A stretch of 64,000 nucleotides of DNA from Hyphomicrobium sp. (GCA_002928515.1 PERI01000001.1:186001-250000); one strand, 5' to 3'. Positions 18,407 through 27,535 are shown, counted from the stretch's first letter. Notes: generated by a model from the letters alone, not told the origin. Program-made: numbers and translations.

Positions 18407-19021
18407 ATGAGTTCTTTGTATCATTCGGCTTTGGCAGCCGTTGCGCTTGCTGCAACCGTCGTTGCTACGGCTTCACCTGTGTCGGCTGCGTGCACGCGAC
18501 TTGGATTCTCTGTGAACGACTACGGCAAAGAAGGCCCGACTAAAGACGCGAAAGATTTGCTCGATAAATACATTGCCAAAACGATGGCCGAAAAAGGCGT
18601 CAAGACGTATCGCACCGGTAAGAAGGACGTGAAGTGCGAACTCTATATCGATCTCATCGTGTTCGATGAGTACACCTGCCGTGCCGAGGCTACTGTGTGT
18701 TGGGGTGGTTCTATTCCAAGCGATCAGAGTGCAGGCGACGCAGATGCTCAAGTTAAGCCGGCCGTACAAAAGACGACGACAGGTTCGATAGAAAAGCCTG
18801 CTGAGGTCAAGAGTGAGCCAGTTGTGGAACCTGCTGCGGCTGCCGTTTCGCCGCCGCCAAGCGACCCGGTGGCGCAAGATGCAGTCAAAACGGAAGAAGC
18901 TGCCGCGCCAGCACAAGCCGTAGCGCCTACACTGGCTGATGACGTTCCTTCTGCACCGTCAACGGAGCCTGCCTCGGAAACCGAAGTTGCGCCTGTTGCA
19001 CCGGATGCTTCTGCGCCTTGA
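18407..19021 (+). CDS. Secreted protein with Ala/Pro/Glu-rich tail, unknown
   Basis: 204 residues: a signal peptide to about residue 28 (SAA/CTR), a compact domain of about 80 residues with several cysteines (GFSVNDYGKEGPTKDAK is typical of it), then a low-complexity tail rich in Ala, Pro and Glu that likely spans the periplasm. The start ATG 18407 follows GCGGAG (18393-18398). Function is unknown. Confidence 0.72.
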   Translation: MSSLYHSALAAVALAATVVATASPVSAACTRLGFSVNDYGKEGPTKDAKDLLDKYIAKTMAEKGVKTYRTGKKDVKCELYIDLIVFDEYTCRAEATVCWGGSIPSDQSAGDADAQVKPAVQKTTTGSIEKPAEVKSEPVVEPAAAAVSPPPSDPVAQDAVKTEEAAAPAQAVAPTLADDVPSAPSTEPASETEVAPVAPDASAP

Positions 19022-19069
19022 TCGCATCACGTACTACGTTGCGCGTGACTTTGATAAAAATATTTTTCG

Positions 19070-19101
19070 AAAGCCCGCGCAGGTCCTGACGCGGGCTTTT
19101 T
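19070..19101 (+). terminator. Intrinsic terminator
   Basis: Ten-base stem AAAGCCCGCG (19070-19079) and CGCGGGCTTT (19090-19099) with loop CAGGTCCTGA and a run of five T. It ends the 18407-19021 gene and probably also serves the convergent response regulator. Confidence 0.92.
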
Positions 19102-19130
19102 GATTTTTGGATTGCAATAATCGACGAACG

Positions 19131-19499
19131 TTATGCTGCGAGCCGAATATCCTGCAGCTTCATTTCGATGATGCCCCGATTAAAAGGCTTCAATAGAAAA
19201 TCGTCCGCGCCAGATTTGAGCGCTCTGTGGACGTCGCCATAGTCGCCTTCGCTCGTGACGTAGATGATGTACGGCCGCTTGTCGAAAAACAGGGTACGGA
19301 GATTGGTGATAAACACCTGCATGTCATGGCCTGGCACACGCCAATCTATGAGCATAATATCCGGTGTTTCGGTTGCTAGCCGCGGCAGCGCAGCCTCTGG
19401 CGATTCAGATTCGCTGACGCGATACCCGAGCCCCTCAAAAATGAGGCGCGCATATTTTCTGATAATCTCTGAATCATCAATTATGAAGCAATGCTGCAT
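19131..19499 (-). CDS. Single-domain response regulator next to chpT
   Basis: 122-residue receiver domain without an output domain. The acidic pair is in IIDDSE, the phosphoacceptor Asp in LIDWRVP, the switch residue in VTSEG and the invariant Lys in LKPF. The start is set at ATG 19499 in preference to GTG 19541. It lies 160 bases downstream of chpT on the same strand, so it may exchange phosphate with ChpT, as CpdR does in Caulobacter; this is inference from position. Confidence 0.85.
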   Translation of the reverse strand: MQHCFIIDDSEIIRKYARLIFEGLGYRVSESESPEAALPRLATETPDIMLIDWRVPGHDMQVFITNLRTLFFDKRPYIIYVTSEGDYGDVHRALKSGADDFLLKPFNRGIIEMKLQDIRLAA

Positions 19500-19661
19500 G
19501 GTCTTGATCTCTGACGGCGACTGCTCAGCCGCGTTGCGCACGATTTAAGCGCGCAATATCGAAGCGATCAGCCCGGAATATGAACACTGTGCAGCGCAAT
19601 TCCTAATCAGATGTTAAATTTTATGAATATCGCAGCCTTATCATCAAATTCTTTGAAAATT

Positions 19662-20309
19662 TTACTGAGCAGGTTTTGCAACGAGCAAAATATCGGCCCC
19701 GTCTTTGAGAATTTCGAGCTGCATCATCGCGGTTTCTGCGATGCGCCATGTGTAATAGGCTTGAATGCTCATGGCATCGAGGCTGAGCGCGCTGCCTGCA
19801 ATAAACTCTGTTAAATATTGTGGTGGTCGTGCGCCAGTGCCTTTGCAACGGATCAGGAAGCTTGGCGTTTCGAACGAACCGCCGATGGCCACGTCGATTT
19901 CTCCGCCGCGAGGGAGTGCCGTCACGGAACACGCGACGAGGTTCAAAAGTAGCTTCACTTTGTCTTTGGCAACATACCCGGCGGCGCCACGCCAAATCAG
20001 TTTGTGTTTGCCTTGGGTAATTGCGATGAAGCCGCGCGAAATTTGCTCCGCAGTGCCAAGGTCAATCATTGAGCCTGCTGATCCGGCGGCGCCGAACGCA
20101 AAGCGGGCAAACTGGAGCCGCGCGGAAGCTTGCTCTGTGACGTTGCGAATAACGTTCAAAGCGTAAGATTTGGCCTGGACGTCGTCGTCTTCATCGAGGA
20201 TTTCAAGGCCATTGTAGATGGCACCGACAGGATTGATGACGTCATGGCAGATTTTGCTGGAGATCAGTGCGGCCAATTCAAGGTCGGTCGGATGCACGCG
20301 CGGATTCAT
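19662..20309 (-). CDS. chpT: Histidine phosphotransferase ChpT
   Basis: 215 residues with the ChpT signature SSKICHDVINPVGAI; His22 is the likely phosphorylated residue. A degenerate Bergerat-like C-terminal half follows. In Caulobacter and Brucella, ChpT passes phosphate from the kinase CckA to CtrA and CpdR and so controls the cell cycle. Divergent from cysQ; a single-domain receiver gene follows. Confidence 0.9.
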   Translation of the reverse strand: MNPRVHPTDLELAALISSKICHDVINPVGAIYNGLEILDEDDDVQAKSYALNVIRNVTEQASARLQFARFAFGAAGSAGSMIDLGTAEQISRGFIAITQGKHKLIWRGAAGYVAKDKVKLLLNLVACSVTALPRGGEIDVAIGGSFETPSFLIRCKGTGARPPQYLTEFIAGSALSLDAMSIQAYYTWRIAETAMMQLEILKDGADILLVAKPAQ

Positions 20310-20574
20310 AAATTAGCCCCTAGATTATAAGCCTGACACAGCAGGTGCGGCGGCTCTGGCGTCAATGCGCCACGCGAGCATACAGGGGCCGCTTGCGAAC
20401 ACGTCTCATGCTCTGATACACGCGCCGGAGTGAATCTGCCAAGGGCTGAGCCGCTTTCCTTTGTATTGTGTTCGGTTTCCATTCAGACGTGAGCCTTACG
20501 TGCCACGGTCAAGTCCTAGTCGCGGTTGGCGTTTTTTGAGCCGATCGTTTTTGTCGTAACGAGAACGGAGCCTG

Positions 20575-21420
20575 TTGTTGTCATCTGCCATACCGAATGC
20601 CGATGCGATGCTGAAAGGCTTGATGCCTGCCGTGCTTGATGCCGCGCGGCTGGAAATGATGCATTTCACAGCGGGTGTCATCATCGAGCGCAAAGCCGAT
20701 AAATCACCAGTGACAATTGCCGACCGCGAGGCTGAAGCCATCATTTTGGCAGCCCTCGGCGAGGTTGCGCCGCACATCGCGATTGTTGCCGAAGAAGCAG
20801 CTGCGAATGGACTTTTGCCTGCCCCATCTGAGCGATTTTTTTTGGTCGATGCGCTGGATGGAACGCATTTGTTTATCAAAGGTCGTCCCGAATTTTCGAT
20901 CAACATTGCGCTGGTGGAGAACAAGAAAGCGACGTTCGGTTTGATATTCAGTCCGGCGACCGGGCGTCTTTATGTAACCAGGGCTGACGGCCGTGCTTAC
21001 ACAACTTTGGTGCCTCTCAATGCGACAGACCCGCAATTGGAAGAACTGGCGTATGAGCAACTTTCAGCTCGCCAAGCTGATCTAAATAATCTCGTGGCTT
21101 TCAATAGTCGGGCATCAGGTGGAGTGAGTGCAGACTTGCTTCGCAGTTTGGGTGTCACAGAAGCCCGTCCGATGGGGTCGTCGCTGAAATTCTGTTTGCT
21201 GGCTGCTGGTGAAGGCGACCTCTACGCCCGTCTTGGGGATACATACGAATGGGATACGGCGGCTGGACAGGCCATTCTTGAAGCCGCCGGTGGGAGCGTG
21301 ACACTGCTTGATGGCCAGCCACTGTCGTATGGTCATGCCGGGCGCCAATACCTCAACCCGCATTTTATCGCCTGGGGTCGGACCCCCATGCTCGATCGGT
21401 TGGTTCCGGCTAAACCGTAA
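20575..21420 (+). CDS. cysQ: 3'(2'),5'-bisphosphate nucleotidase, inositol monophosphatase family
   Basis: 281 residues. The Li-sensitive phosphatase motifs are present: a conserved Glu pair in VAEEAA, DALDGTHLFI (normally DPLDGTKEF) and WDTAAGQAILEAAGG near the end. CysQ removes the 3'-phosphate from PAP made in sulfate assimilation. Substrate choice within the family is uncertain. The start is TTG 20575 or TTG 20578; ACGGAG (20565-20570) suits the second slightly better. Confidence 0.82.
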   Translation: MLSSAIPNADAMLKGLMPAVLDAARLEMMHFTAGVIIERKADKSPVTIADREAEAIILAALGEVAPHIAIVAEEAAANGLLPAPSERFFLVDALDGTHLFIKGRPEFSINIALVENKKATFGLIFSPATGRLYVTRADGRAYTTLVPLNATDPQLEELAYEQLSARQADLNNLVAFNSRASGGVSADLLRSLGVTEARPMGSSLKFCLLAAGEGDLYARLGDTYEWDTAAGQAILEAAGGSVTLLDGQPLSYGHAGRQYLNPHFIAWGRTPMLDRLVPAKP

Positions 21421-21592
21421 AAACGGCTCGAATCGGCTTATAAGCAACGTGGTTCGGCCACACTTTGGCAAAAGTGGTCAGCGACACCTTTATGAGAGAT
21501 TTCGAGTCTTGAGTTGAGGGATTTTGCCTTCAGCTGCGATGGCTCGCGATGAGACACGCCATTTGGCGGCACGGGCAAACGAGGGTGATTTT

Positions 21593-22444
21593 ATGTCGGC
21601 CACAAAAATGACAGTCACGCAAGCAGCTACCGATTGGGCTAGGCTGGCGGTCGCATGTGCACTCTTTGTTATCATCTTGCCGTCTCTGTCTATTGCTGCC
21701 GATGATGCTTATCGCCCACCCAGCGATCAAGGCGATGTATTCACGGGTGGTCAGGGCGGGAATAGTGCTGACCTTCCACCAGCTGGTGGCGAACGATACG
21801 AGCCTTACGGGCAGCAGGACAATGGCCGTCGCAGCGGTGGATCTTCTGGCGGGGGCGGTGGGTATGGCGAACCCTATCCGCAGCCTTCACAGCAGGGTGC
21901 ACGCGAAGAGCGCTATGAGCAGTTGCCACCTGACAACGGGCCATACGACAACAATTCACGCGGATATTACACGCAAAGCGAGATCGTACGCGCCGGACAT
22001 GGATTTTTTGGAACGGTGAGTGGAGGACTGGCATCGGCTGTCGAGTGGGCGTTTCAAAAAGCCGGGCGGCCTAACGGTTACATTCTCGGGCAAGATGCTG
22101 GTGGCGCTATCGTCGCTGGATTGCGCTATGGAGAGGGCACGCTACACACCAAAGACGCCGGAACCCATAAAGTGTTTTGGCAAGGGCCAAGCGTCGGCTA
22201 CGATTTTGGTGCCGAAGGCTCAAAAGTCATGACGCTCGTTTACAATATGTCTGACCCAGCAGATATTTATGCACGCTTCGGCGGTGTTGAGGGCTCTGCA
22301 TATCTAGTGGGAGGTGTTAGCGTGCAGTTGCAAAAAGCTGGACAAGTCACGCTTGCCCCCATCCGCTCCGGCGTCGGTTTGCGATTGGGTGCCAACGTGG
22401 GTTATTTGAAATACACTCGCAATCCATCTTGGAACCCATTCTAA
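21593..22444 (+). CDS. eipA: DUF1134 envelope protein, EipA-like
   Basis: 283 residues: an N-terminal signal segment (about 14-36), a Gly/Pro/Gln-rich linker, and a C-terminal DUF1134 domain from about residue 118 with GFFGTVSGGLASAVEW and GVGLRLGANVGYLKYT. In Brucella EipA is periplasmic, supports envelope integrity and is controlled by CtrA, which fits its place close to chpT. The start ATG 21593 is seven bases after GAGGG. Confidence 0.85.
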   Translation: MSATKMTVTQAATDWARLAVACALFVIILPSLSIAADDAYRPPSDQGDVFTGGQGGNSADLPPAGGERYEPYGQQDNGRRSGGSSGGGGGYGEPYPQPSQQGAREERYEQLPPDNGPYDNNSRGYYTQSEIVRAGHGFFGTVSGGLASAVEWAFQKAGRPNGYILGQDAGGAIVAGLRYGEGTLHTKDAGTHKVFWQGPSVGYDFGAEGSKVMTLVYNMSDPADIYARFGGVEGSAYLVGGVSVQLQKAGQVTLAPIRSGVGLRLGANVGYLKYTRNPSWNPF

Positions 22445-22547
22445 GAGGACATATACGGTCCTAGGCCGCTCTCAAGCGAGTGGGATCATATGATATTCGT
22501 CGCGTTTCGCACTTGCATGTGCGTAACGGAAAACTGGGACATGCCAC

Positions 22548-23984
22548 TTGATCAGCCTTTCATCCGCAATGTTGATTGTGCTGGGCTTTTTGCTGGCTGC
22601 TCTGTTGATGGTGATAATCCTGCCGGCCTATCGGCGGCGCATCGAACGTTTTGCAACTGACGCCGTTAAGCGGGCCTTGCCACTCACGATCGATGAAATC
22701 CGCGCTGACAAGGATCGGATGCGGGCAGAGTACGCGATCAATATTCACAAACTTGAAATGAAGATCGAGGATGCGCAACTTTCGGCTGCGCGTCAAAATG
22801 TTGAAATCAATCGTCGCGACGCGCGCGTTCATGACCTTGAATTAGCGCTTGATGCTCAAAAGAGGACGGTCGAAGAGCATGAAAATGCGCGCCGTGTTTT
22901 AGAACAAGCCATTCTTGATCGCCTGCCTAAGGTCGAGCAGCGGCTAGCGGATTCACGTCGGTTGTTGGCGCAGCGTGATGCCGATATCGCATTGTTGTCG
23001 GATACCAGCGCCAAGCAAACCTCGGCACTTGAAGAAGCGACACAAATCAATATGCAGCAGGCTGAAGACCTGCATCGACTTCGCGCTGCGCTGGATACCC
23101 GTGCGGCGCGCAATCGCGAAACGGTTGGCGATCCCCGTTTTGATGGTGAAGTGGCGCTCAGAACTGAAATTGAGATGCTGCGGGCTAAGACCCGCGATCA
23201 GACTGCACTTTTGGCTCGACTACAGGCGTCCAAAACGGCGAATGATCCCGATGGAACTCTCATTCCTTCTGAACTGGAGCGGTTGCGTGCTGATCTGGCC
23301 AAAGCTGAAGCGCAACTTTTAAGTTTAAAAAGTAGCGAGGGTGAAGCAGAAGCCAGCCGCATAAGTTTGGAAAAGCGCGTACGTGAGTTGGACAACACCG
23401 CTCGTGATCAAGCGGCAGAAGTCAGCAAGCTGAAGGCTGCGTTAGCCGAATATCAAAAAGGCGATGCAAGCGACGGCGAACCACCCGCACCTTCGTACTT
23501 CTCTGCCAAAGCTGACATTAGCGCACTACAGGCCGAAGTTGACGAGCAGCATCGCACCATCCAGAGCCTGAGGGCAGAGGTTGCAAGCAGCAACGAGCGC
23601 CTCGCGCGTCAGGCTCAACATTTTAGAGATGAGTTACGACGACTTGGCAGTGGCGGCTCGGTGGAAAATACTTCGTCACGCAGGTCAGAGAAAGCTGCGC
23701 CGCGTCTATCATTAGCAGAACGGATCATCTCACCGCGCAGCTCTGTGCCAAGAGCGGTCACCGTCGAGGCGAATGAGAATTCTAAAGACTTACAAAAGGC
23801 TGATAGCAGCGCAGTGTCTCGGCTTAAATCAATCTCTGCGTCTTCCAATGATGTTACGGCAAACGAAACGAGCCAAGCTGATAGTCTCGAAGAACAAGAA
23901 GCCGAACGTGATTTCGAAAACCTCGAGGTATCGCCTCGGCCGTCTCGGTTACTCGAAAGGATCAGCGGGATCGATAAGACCTAA
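22548..23984 (+). CDS. Single-pass membrane protein with long coiled coil, unknown
   Basis: 478 residues: one N-terminal membrane helix (about 7-26) and then a very long charged coiled coil (about 50-375), ending in a Ser-rich, probably disordered tail. The layout suggests a cytoplasmic scaffold anchored to the inner membrane; no enzyme motif is seen. The start is TTG 22548, or ATG seven codons later. It follows eipA by about 100 bases on the same strand. Confidence 0.72.
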   Translation: MISLSSAMLIVLGFLLAALLMVIILPAYRRRIERFATDAVKRALPLTIDEIRADKDRMRAEYAINIHKLEMKIEDAQLSAARQNVEINRRDARVHDLELALDAQKRTVEEHENARRVLEQAILDRLPKVEQRLADSRRLLAQRDADIALLSDTSAKQTSALEEATQINMQQAEDLHRLRAALDTRAARNRETVGDPRFDGEVALRTEIEMLRAKTRDQTALLARLQASKTANDPDGTLIPSELERLRADLAKAEAQLLSLKSSEGEAEASRISLEKRVRELDNTARDQAAEVSKLKAALAEYQKGDASDGEPPAPSYFSAKADISALQAEVDEQHRTIQSLRAEVASSNERLARQAQHFRDELRRLGSGGSVENTSSRRSEKAAPRLSLAERIISPRSSVPRAVTVEANENSKDLQKADSSAVSRLKSISASSNDVTANETSQADSLEEQEAERDFENLEVSPRPSRLLERISGIDKT

Positions 23985-24019
23985 CCCCGCTTCTCCAATT
24001 TAGAGCCATTCCCAATTCA

Positions 24020-24553
24020 TTATGTGCCGGTTACTTTTGATGCTGCGGTTTGCGCCGCATCTTTGGCTTGACCCAACCAACCCATAACCCGATCCATGAC
24101 AGGACCAACAGTCGCTTTAGCATCTGTGGATGACAGCGCTGACGCAACGCGGTCCAAACGGTCAATAATCGAGTTATCGCGAACCGTATGCATCATATTG
24201 GATTTAAGCTGACCTGCGTAGTTTGCCAGATCGGCGCGCATCTGGTCGGCATGCTCGAATGTACCGAAGCGGGCTGGGGTAGATTTGCGGGGTGATATCA
24301 AAACCAAACCAAGAGCTGCACCAACTGCAAACGCCGTAGCCACGGAAGCCAAGGGATATTCAGTCACAGTATCTCTTGCTGAGCTCACACCCGCTTGTGC
24401 CGCCCGCTGGGCTTGTTTGGCTCGGTATTCGACGACTTTGGATACCTCGTCTCGCAACATCGCTAATTCAACCTTCAAGGCGTCCAGATCGCCCATGGAC
24501 TGATCGTTGGCCGCGACTGATCCAGTTACGCCGGTATTGATATTGGCGAGCAT
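24020..24553 (-). CDS. DUF883/ElaB-YqjD-like membrane protein, EcfG-controlled
   Basis: 177 residues: an amphipathic N-terminal helix with a coiled coil (about 20-60), one glycine-rich membrane segment (about 65-86) and a helical C-terminal part. It resembles the stress-induced ElaB/YqjD/DUF883 proteins, which in E. coli are inner membrane proteins reported to bind ribosomes. An exact EcfG promoter lies about 50 bases upstream. It is divergent from a second DUF883-like operon that has its own EcfG promoter. Confidence 0.72.
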   Translation of the reverse strand: MLANINTGVTGSVAANDQSMGDLDALKVELAMLRDEVSKVVEYRAKQAQRAAQAGVSSARDTVTEYPLASVATAFAVGAALGLVLISPRKSTPARFGTFEHADQMRADLANYAGQLKSNMMHTVRDNSIIDRLDRVASALSSTDAKATVGPVMDRVMGWLGQAKDAAQTAASKVTGT

Positions 24554-24599
24554 TGAAGGGTCTCCCTAAATTCAAAAATGTATGCAGGTCTCGATCAAC

Positions 24600-24624
24600 A
24601 ACGAACATTTGAAACTTTAGTTCC
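24600..24624 (-). promoter_or_regulatory. EcfG promoter, left half of divergent pair
   Basis: On the minus strand GGAAC (24620-24624), 16 bases, CGTT (24600-24603). Exact match to the alphaproteobacterial EcfG consensus. The predicted transcript begins near 24593, about 40 bases before the 24020-24553 gene. Confidence 0.85.
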
Positions 24625-24643
24625 CAGATTTTTCGTAGTGCGT

Positions 24644-24668
24644 GGAACCTATGTCCGGCACGGACGTT
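24644..24668 (+). promoter_or_regulatory. EcfG promoter, right half of divergent pair
   Basis: GGAAC (24644-24648), 16 bases, CGTT (24665-24668). Exact match. The predicted transcript begins near 24675, just ahead of the DUF883 gene at 24708, and rules out the earlier in-frame ATG at 24642 as the start. Confidence 0.87.
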
Positions 24669-24707
24669 ATGCCGAGACATCACTATGCCAATACGAGGAG
24701 ACTACCC

Positions 24708-24971
24708 ATGGCTCAGCCCCACCGGCTCGGTTCAGAACGGTCTGCACAAGACCCAGTTACAGTTGACGACCTGAAGAGTGAACTGTCGCAGCTGGCCTCC
24801 ACCGTCCAGAAATTAGCAGCCGATCAATTTGGCGAAGCAGCCGAAGCCGCACAGCAGCAAGCTGCAAATAAAGTCAGCGATCTAGAAGTTGCCATTCGCA
24901 AAAATCCTACTCAAGCGGCAGCGGTCGCCGCTGGTATCGGTTTTCTCATCGGTCTCGTGCTGACCCGTTAA
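24708..24971 (+). CDS. DUF883-family membrane protein
   Basis: 87 residues: a helical N-terminal part with many Gln/Ala and heptad repeats, and a C-terminal membrane segment AAAVAAGIGFLIGLVL followed by TR, the hallmark of DUF883/ElaB. The start ATG 24708 lies seven bases after GAGGAG (24695-24700). First gene of a four-gene run (24708-27534) behind an exact EcfG promoter, so probably made under general stress at the inner membrane. Confidence 0.85.
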   Translation: MAQPHRLGSERSAQDPVTVDDLKSELSQLASTVQKLAADQFGEAAEAAQQQAANKVSDLEVAIRKNPTQAAAVAAGIGFLIGLVLTR

Positions 24972-25000
24972 TCTCATTTCTAAAAATAGGAGTAAGTTCG

Positions 25001-25222
25001 ATGGCATCATCCTTCGAGACAACCGCACATGCAGCTGCCAACAAAATCAGCGATACGGCATCGGCTGCGGCCGATGATATTTCCGATGTAGCCCATCGCT
25101 TGCAAGGCCAAGCGAATGAGCAAATCGATAGGTTGTCGCACACGATCCGCACCAAGCCATTGCAATCAGCGGCAATAGCTGCGGGCGTCGGGTTTCTGTT
25201 TGCCGTTATCGCGCGTCGATAA
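25001..25222 (+). CDS. DUF883-family membrane protein, paralog
   Basis: 73 residues with the same plan as the gene before it: a helical N-terminus and a C-terminal segment AAIAAGVGFLFAVIA ending in RR. The GxGFL core is shared, so the two are tandem paralogs. AGGAG precedes the ATG. Part of the EcfG-controlled run. Confidence 0.82.
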   Translation: MASSFETTAHAAANKISDTASAAADDISDVAHRLQGQANEQIDRLSHTIRTKPLQSAAIAAGVGFLFAVIARR

Positions 25223-25242
25223 ATTTAATCTGTGAGGGGACC

Positions 25243-25662
25243 ATGCTCGGAAGTTTATTTTCATTCGCGGCGACGCGATTTGCTGGCGATACGGTCGATG
25301 TTCTCGCCCGCCGAGCTGTATGGGGCGGGCTTGCCGCCATTCTTCTCCTCACAGGTTTTGTTTTTGGTTTGATGATTCTATTTTGGGTCTATGAGCCACA
25401 ATATGGCGCCGTCACTGTAGCTGCTGCAATAGCCGGGGCATGTTTTCTTGCTGCTTTAATTGCGTTGGCAGTCCCAGCAGTCACGGAATGGGCTAAACGG
25501 CGACGCGCTAAAAATGCTTCGTCAGCTAATCCTGTGGCGCAAACTGTAGCTGCTGTATCAGAAGAAACCGAAGCGGCTGTCGATTATTTTGGCGCCGTTC
25601 AGGTTGTTGCGTCAGCGTTTATGTTCGGACTTGGGGCTGCACGGCAAATCCGCCGTCGATAG
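25243..25662 (+). CDS. Phage-holin-superfamily-like membrane protein
   Basis: 139 residues with two clear membrane segments (about 27-47 and 56-78) and a basic linker, plus a weaker hydrophobic stretch near the C-terminus. It resembles the holin-superfamily (DUF1469-type) proteins that commonly sit beside DUF883 genes. It is not evidence for a phage. Its stop overlaps the ribosome-binding site of the transporter gene, so the two are coupled. Confidence 0.65.
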   Translation: MLGSLFSFAATRFAGDTVDVLARRAVWGGLAAILLLTGFVFGLMILFWVYEPQYGAVTVAAAIAGACFLAALIALAVPAVTEWAKRRRAKNASSANPVAQTVAAVSEETEAAVDYFGAVQVVASAFMFGLGAARQIRRR

Positions 25663-25671
25663 GAGCGCGTT

Positions 25672-27534
25672 GTGGCGGGATTAGATATGAGTTCACGGTC
25701 GCAATTGGATCGTGGTCATGAGCCTGTGCGGCAATCTACGGCTGAAGTTCTCGTCATTATTGCGATTTGCGTTTCGGCTCTTTATGCCGGTAGCGCATTG
25801 TTTATACCATTGGCGTTGGCCATATTGCTCGCGTTCGCGTTGACGCCGGCAGTGAAATACTTGCGCCGTTTGAGCGTTCCTAAAGTTCCAGCCACCATGT
25901 TGGTGGTGTTGCTATTTTTGGCGAGCGTGATTGCCATTGGTACGGTGATAACTTCGCAAGTCACGACTTTGGTGAGCGATCTGCCGAAATACGAGCAGAC
26001 CTTGCGAGATAAGATAAGCAGTTTGAAGAGTATCGGGTTTGCGCCAGGCACGATGGACCGCGCGACCGAGACCATCAAGCAATTGCAGAACGAGATCGAG
26101 CAAGAAGCGCCATCAACAGTTCCAGTTGCGCCGCCTGTGCTTGATTCCAGCAATGCGCGCCAGCCCGTACCGGTCGAAATCAAAGAAGGTCCGATGACGC
26201 CACTACAGCAGGTGACTGCTGTGTTGGGGGCGTTGCTGTCACCCTTTGCGACGATCGGCGTGGTCCTGCTATTCTTAGTTTTTATCTTGTTGGAGCGAGA
26301 AGATTTTCGAGATCGTTTCATTCGCGTGCTCGGCACAGAGGATCTCGAACGCTCGACCACAACTCTCAACGAGACTGGCGGCCGACTGAGCAAGTATCTT
26401 TTCACATTGACGATGTTGAACGCAGGTTTCGGCGTCGTCATTGGGATTGGATTATGGATTATTGGCGTTCCTAGTCCTGCACTTTGGGGACTTGTGGCCG
26501 GCTTAATGCGGTTTGTGCCATTCGTCGGCAGTTTTATTGCCGCTGCATTTCCACTGATACTTGCCGCTTCGGTGGATCCTGGCTGGACAATGTTTGCGCT
26601 CACGCTCGGACTATTTCTTATCACTGAGCCGTTGATGGGACATGTGATCGAGCCTGTCATTCAAGGTCGTGTTACGGGGCTTTCGACGCTGGCTATTCTC
26701 GTATCAACTGCGTTTTGGACTTTGCTTTGGGGTCCAATTGGTTTGTTGTTAGCTCTGCCTCTGACATTGGTTTTGGTTTCGATTGGCCGCCATCTAGAGC
26801 CGTTCGCGTTCTTCAATTTATTACTCGGGGATCAACCTGCGCTCAGTCAGCAGGAAGCTTTTTATCAACGCATCCTGACCGGTGCGACGGATGATGCGGT
26901 CGAGCAAGCTCTAGATCAAATGGAAGAGGGCGAAACTGCGAAGTATTACGATACGGTCGTGCGTGGTGCTTTGACGATGGCTGCGCGAGATGCTGATCGC
27001 AATCGTTTTACAGATGAAAGAATGACCGAGATTGGCGAAACGACAAAAGAGATCATAGATCTTCTTGACGATGAGTTGCCTGAATCTGGTGCGGAAGGCG
27101 TGAAGCCGAATGTCGTCTGCATTGGTGCTCGAACGGCCATTGATGATGCAGGTGCACACGCGGTTGCAAGTTTACTCATTTCGCGCGGTGTGTCGGCTGA
27201 AGTGGTTGCTTTGCGAAATTGGCGCAGCGTTGCTGAACTTGCGCCTGAGGTTATATGCGTCGGGTCGTTCTCTAGCCGTTATCGCCTTCAGTACGCGATC
27301 CGAAATGCAACTCGTGCTTGGCCAAAGGCGCGCATCATCGGTGGATGGTGGGGCGCTGTGGACGGTCAATCGCCGAATGAACCAGGCGTTCCGCTGTCCA
27401 AAATCGCCGAAGTCGTAGGAAGCTTTGAGGCAACAGTTGATGCGTGCTTGAAGTATGTAGAGCCCGTGGAAAAAGCTGACGATGGCAAAACAGATGATGC
27501 AAAGCCAGATGAGAAGGCAGTCGTTGCGGCGTAA
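25672..27534 (+). CDS. AI-2E/PerM-family transporter with extra C-terminal domain
   Basis: 620 residues. The first 400 or so have about eight membrane helices and the family's hallmark region around LVAGLMRFVPFVGSFIAA. The family exports small molecules or ions; the substrate is unknown here. From about residue 470 to 595 there is an added soluble alpha/beta domain with PNVVCIGARTAIDD and KARIIGGWW segments, reminiscent of a Rossmann or cobalamin-binding-like fold but without the cobalamin DxHxxG motif. GTG 25672 is six bases after AGGAG, which overlaps the upstream stop. Confidence 0.82.
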   Translation: MAGLDMSSRSQLDRGHEPVRQSTAEVLVIIAICVSALYAGSALFIPLALAILLAFALTPAVKYLRRLSVPKVPATMLVVLLFLASVIAIGTVITSQVTTLVSDLPKYEQTLRDKISSLKSIGFAPGTMDRATETIKQLQNEIEQEAPSTVPVAPPVLDSSNARQPVPVEIKEGPMTPLQQVTAVLGALLSPFATIGVVLLFLVFILLEREDFRDRFIRVLGTEDLERSTTTLNETGGRLSKYLFTLTMLNAGFGVVIGIGLWIIGVPSPALWGLVAGLMRFVPFVGSFIAAAFPLILAASVDPGWTMFALTLGLFLITEPLMGHVIEPVIQGRVTGLSTLAILVSTAFWTLLWGPIGLLLALPLTLVLVSIGRHLEPFAFFNLLLGDQPALSQQEAFYQRILTGATDDAVEQALDQMEEGETAKYYDTVVRGALTMAARDADRNRFTDERMTEIGETTKEIIDLLDDELPESGAEGVKPNVVCIGARTAIDDAGAHAVASLLISRGVSAEVVALRNWRSVAELAPEVICVGSFSSRYRLQYAIRNATRAWPKARIIGGWWGAVDGQSPNEPGVPLSKIAEVVGSFEATVDACLKYVEPVEKADDGKTDDAKPDEKAVVAA

Positions 27535-27535
27535 G

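Noticed and set aside
19550-22592. CtrA boxes (TTAA, seven bases, TTAA) near chpT and eipA
   Set aside because: TTAA half sites occur but no properly spaced full site was found in the gaps inspected.
25243-25662. Prophage holin
   Set aside because: Holin-like fold only; the neighbours are DUF883 and transporter genes and no other phage gene is present.
25782-26660. 292-codon minus-strand open frame
   Set aside because: Opposite the membrane domain of the AI-2E-family transporter; Ser/Thr/Asn-rich product typical of an antisense shadow.
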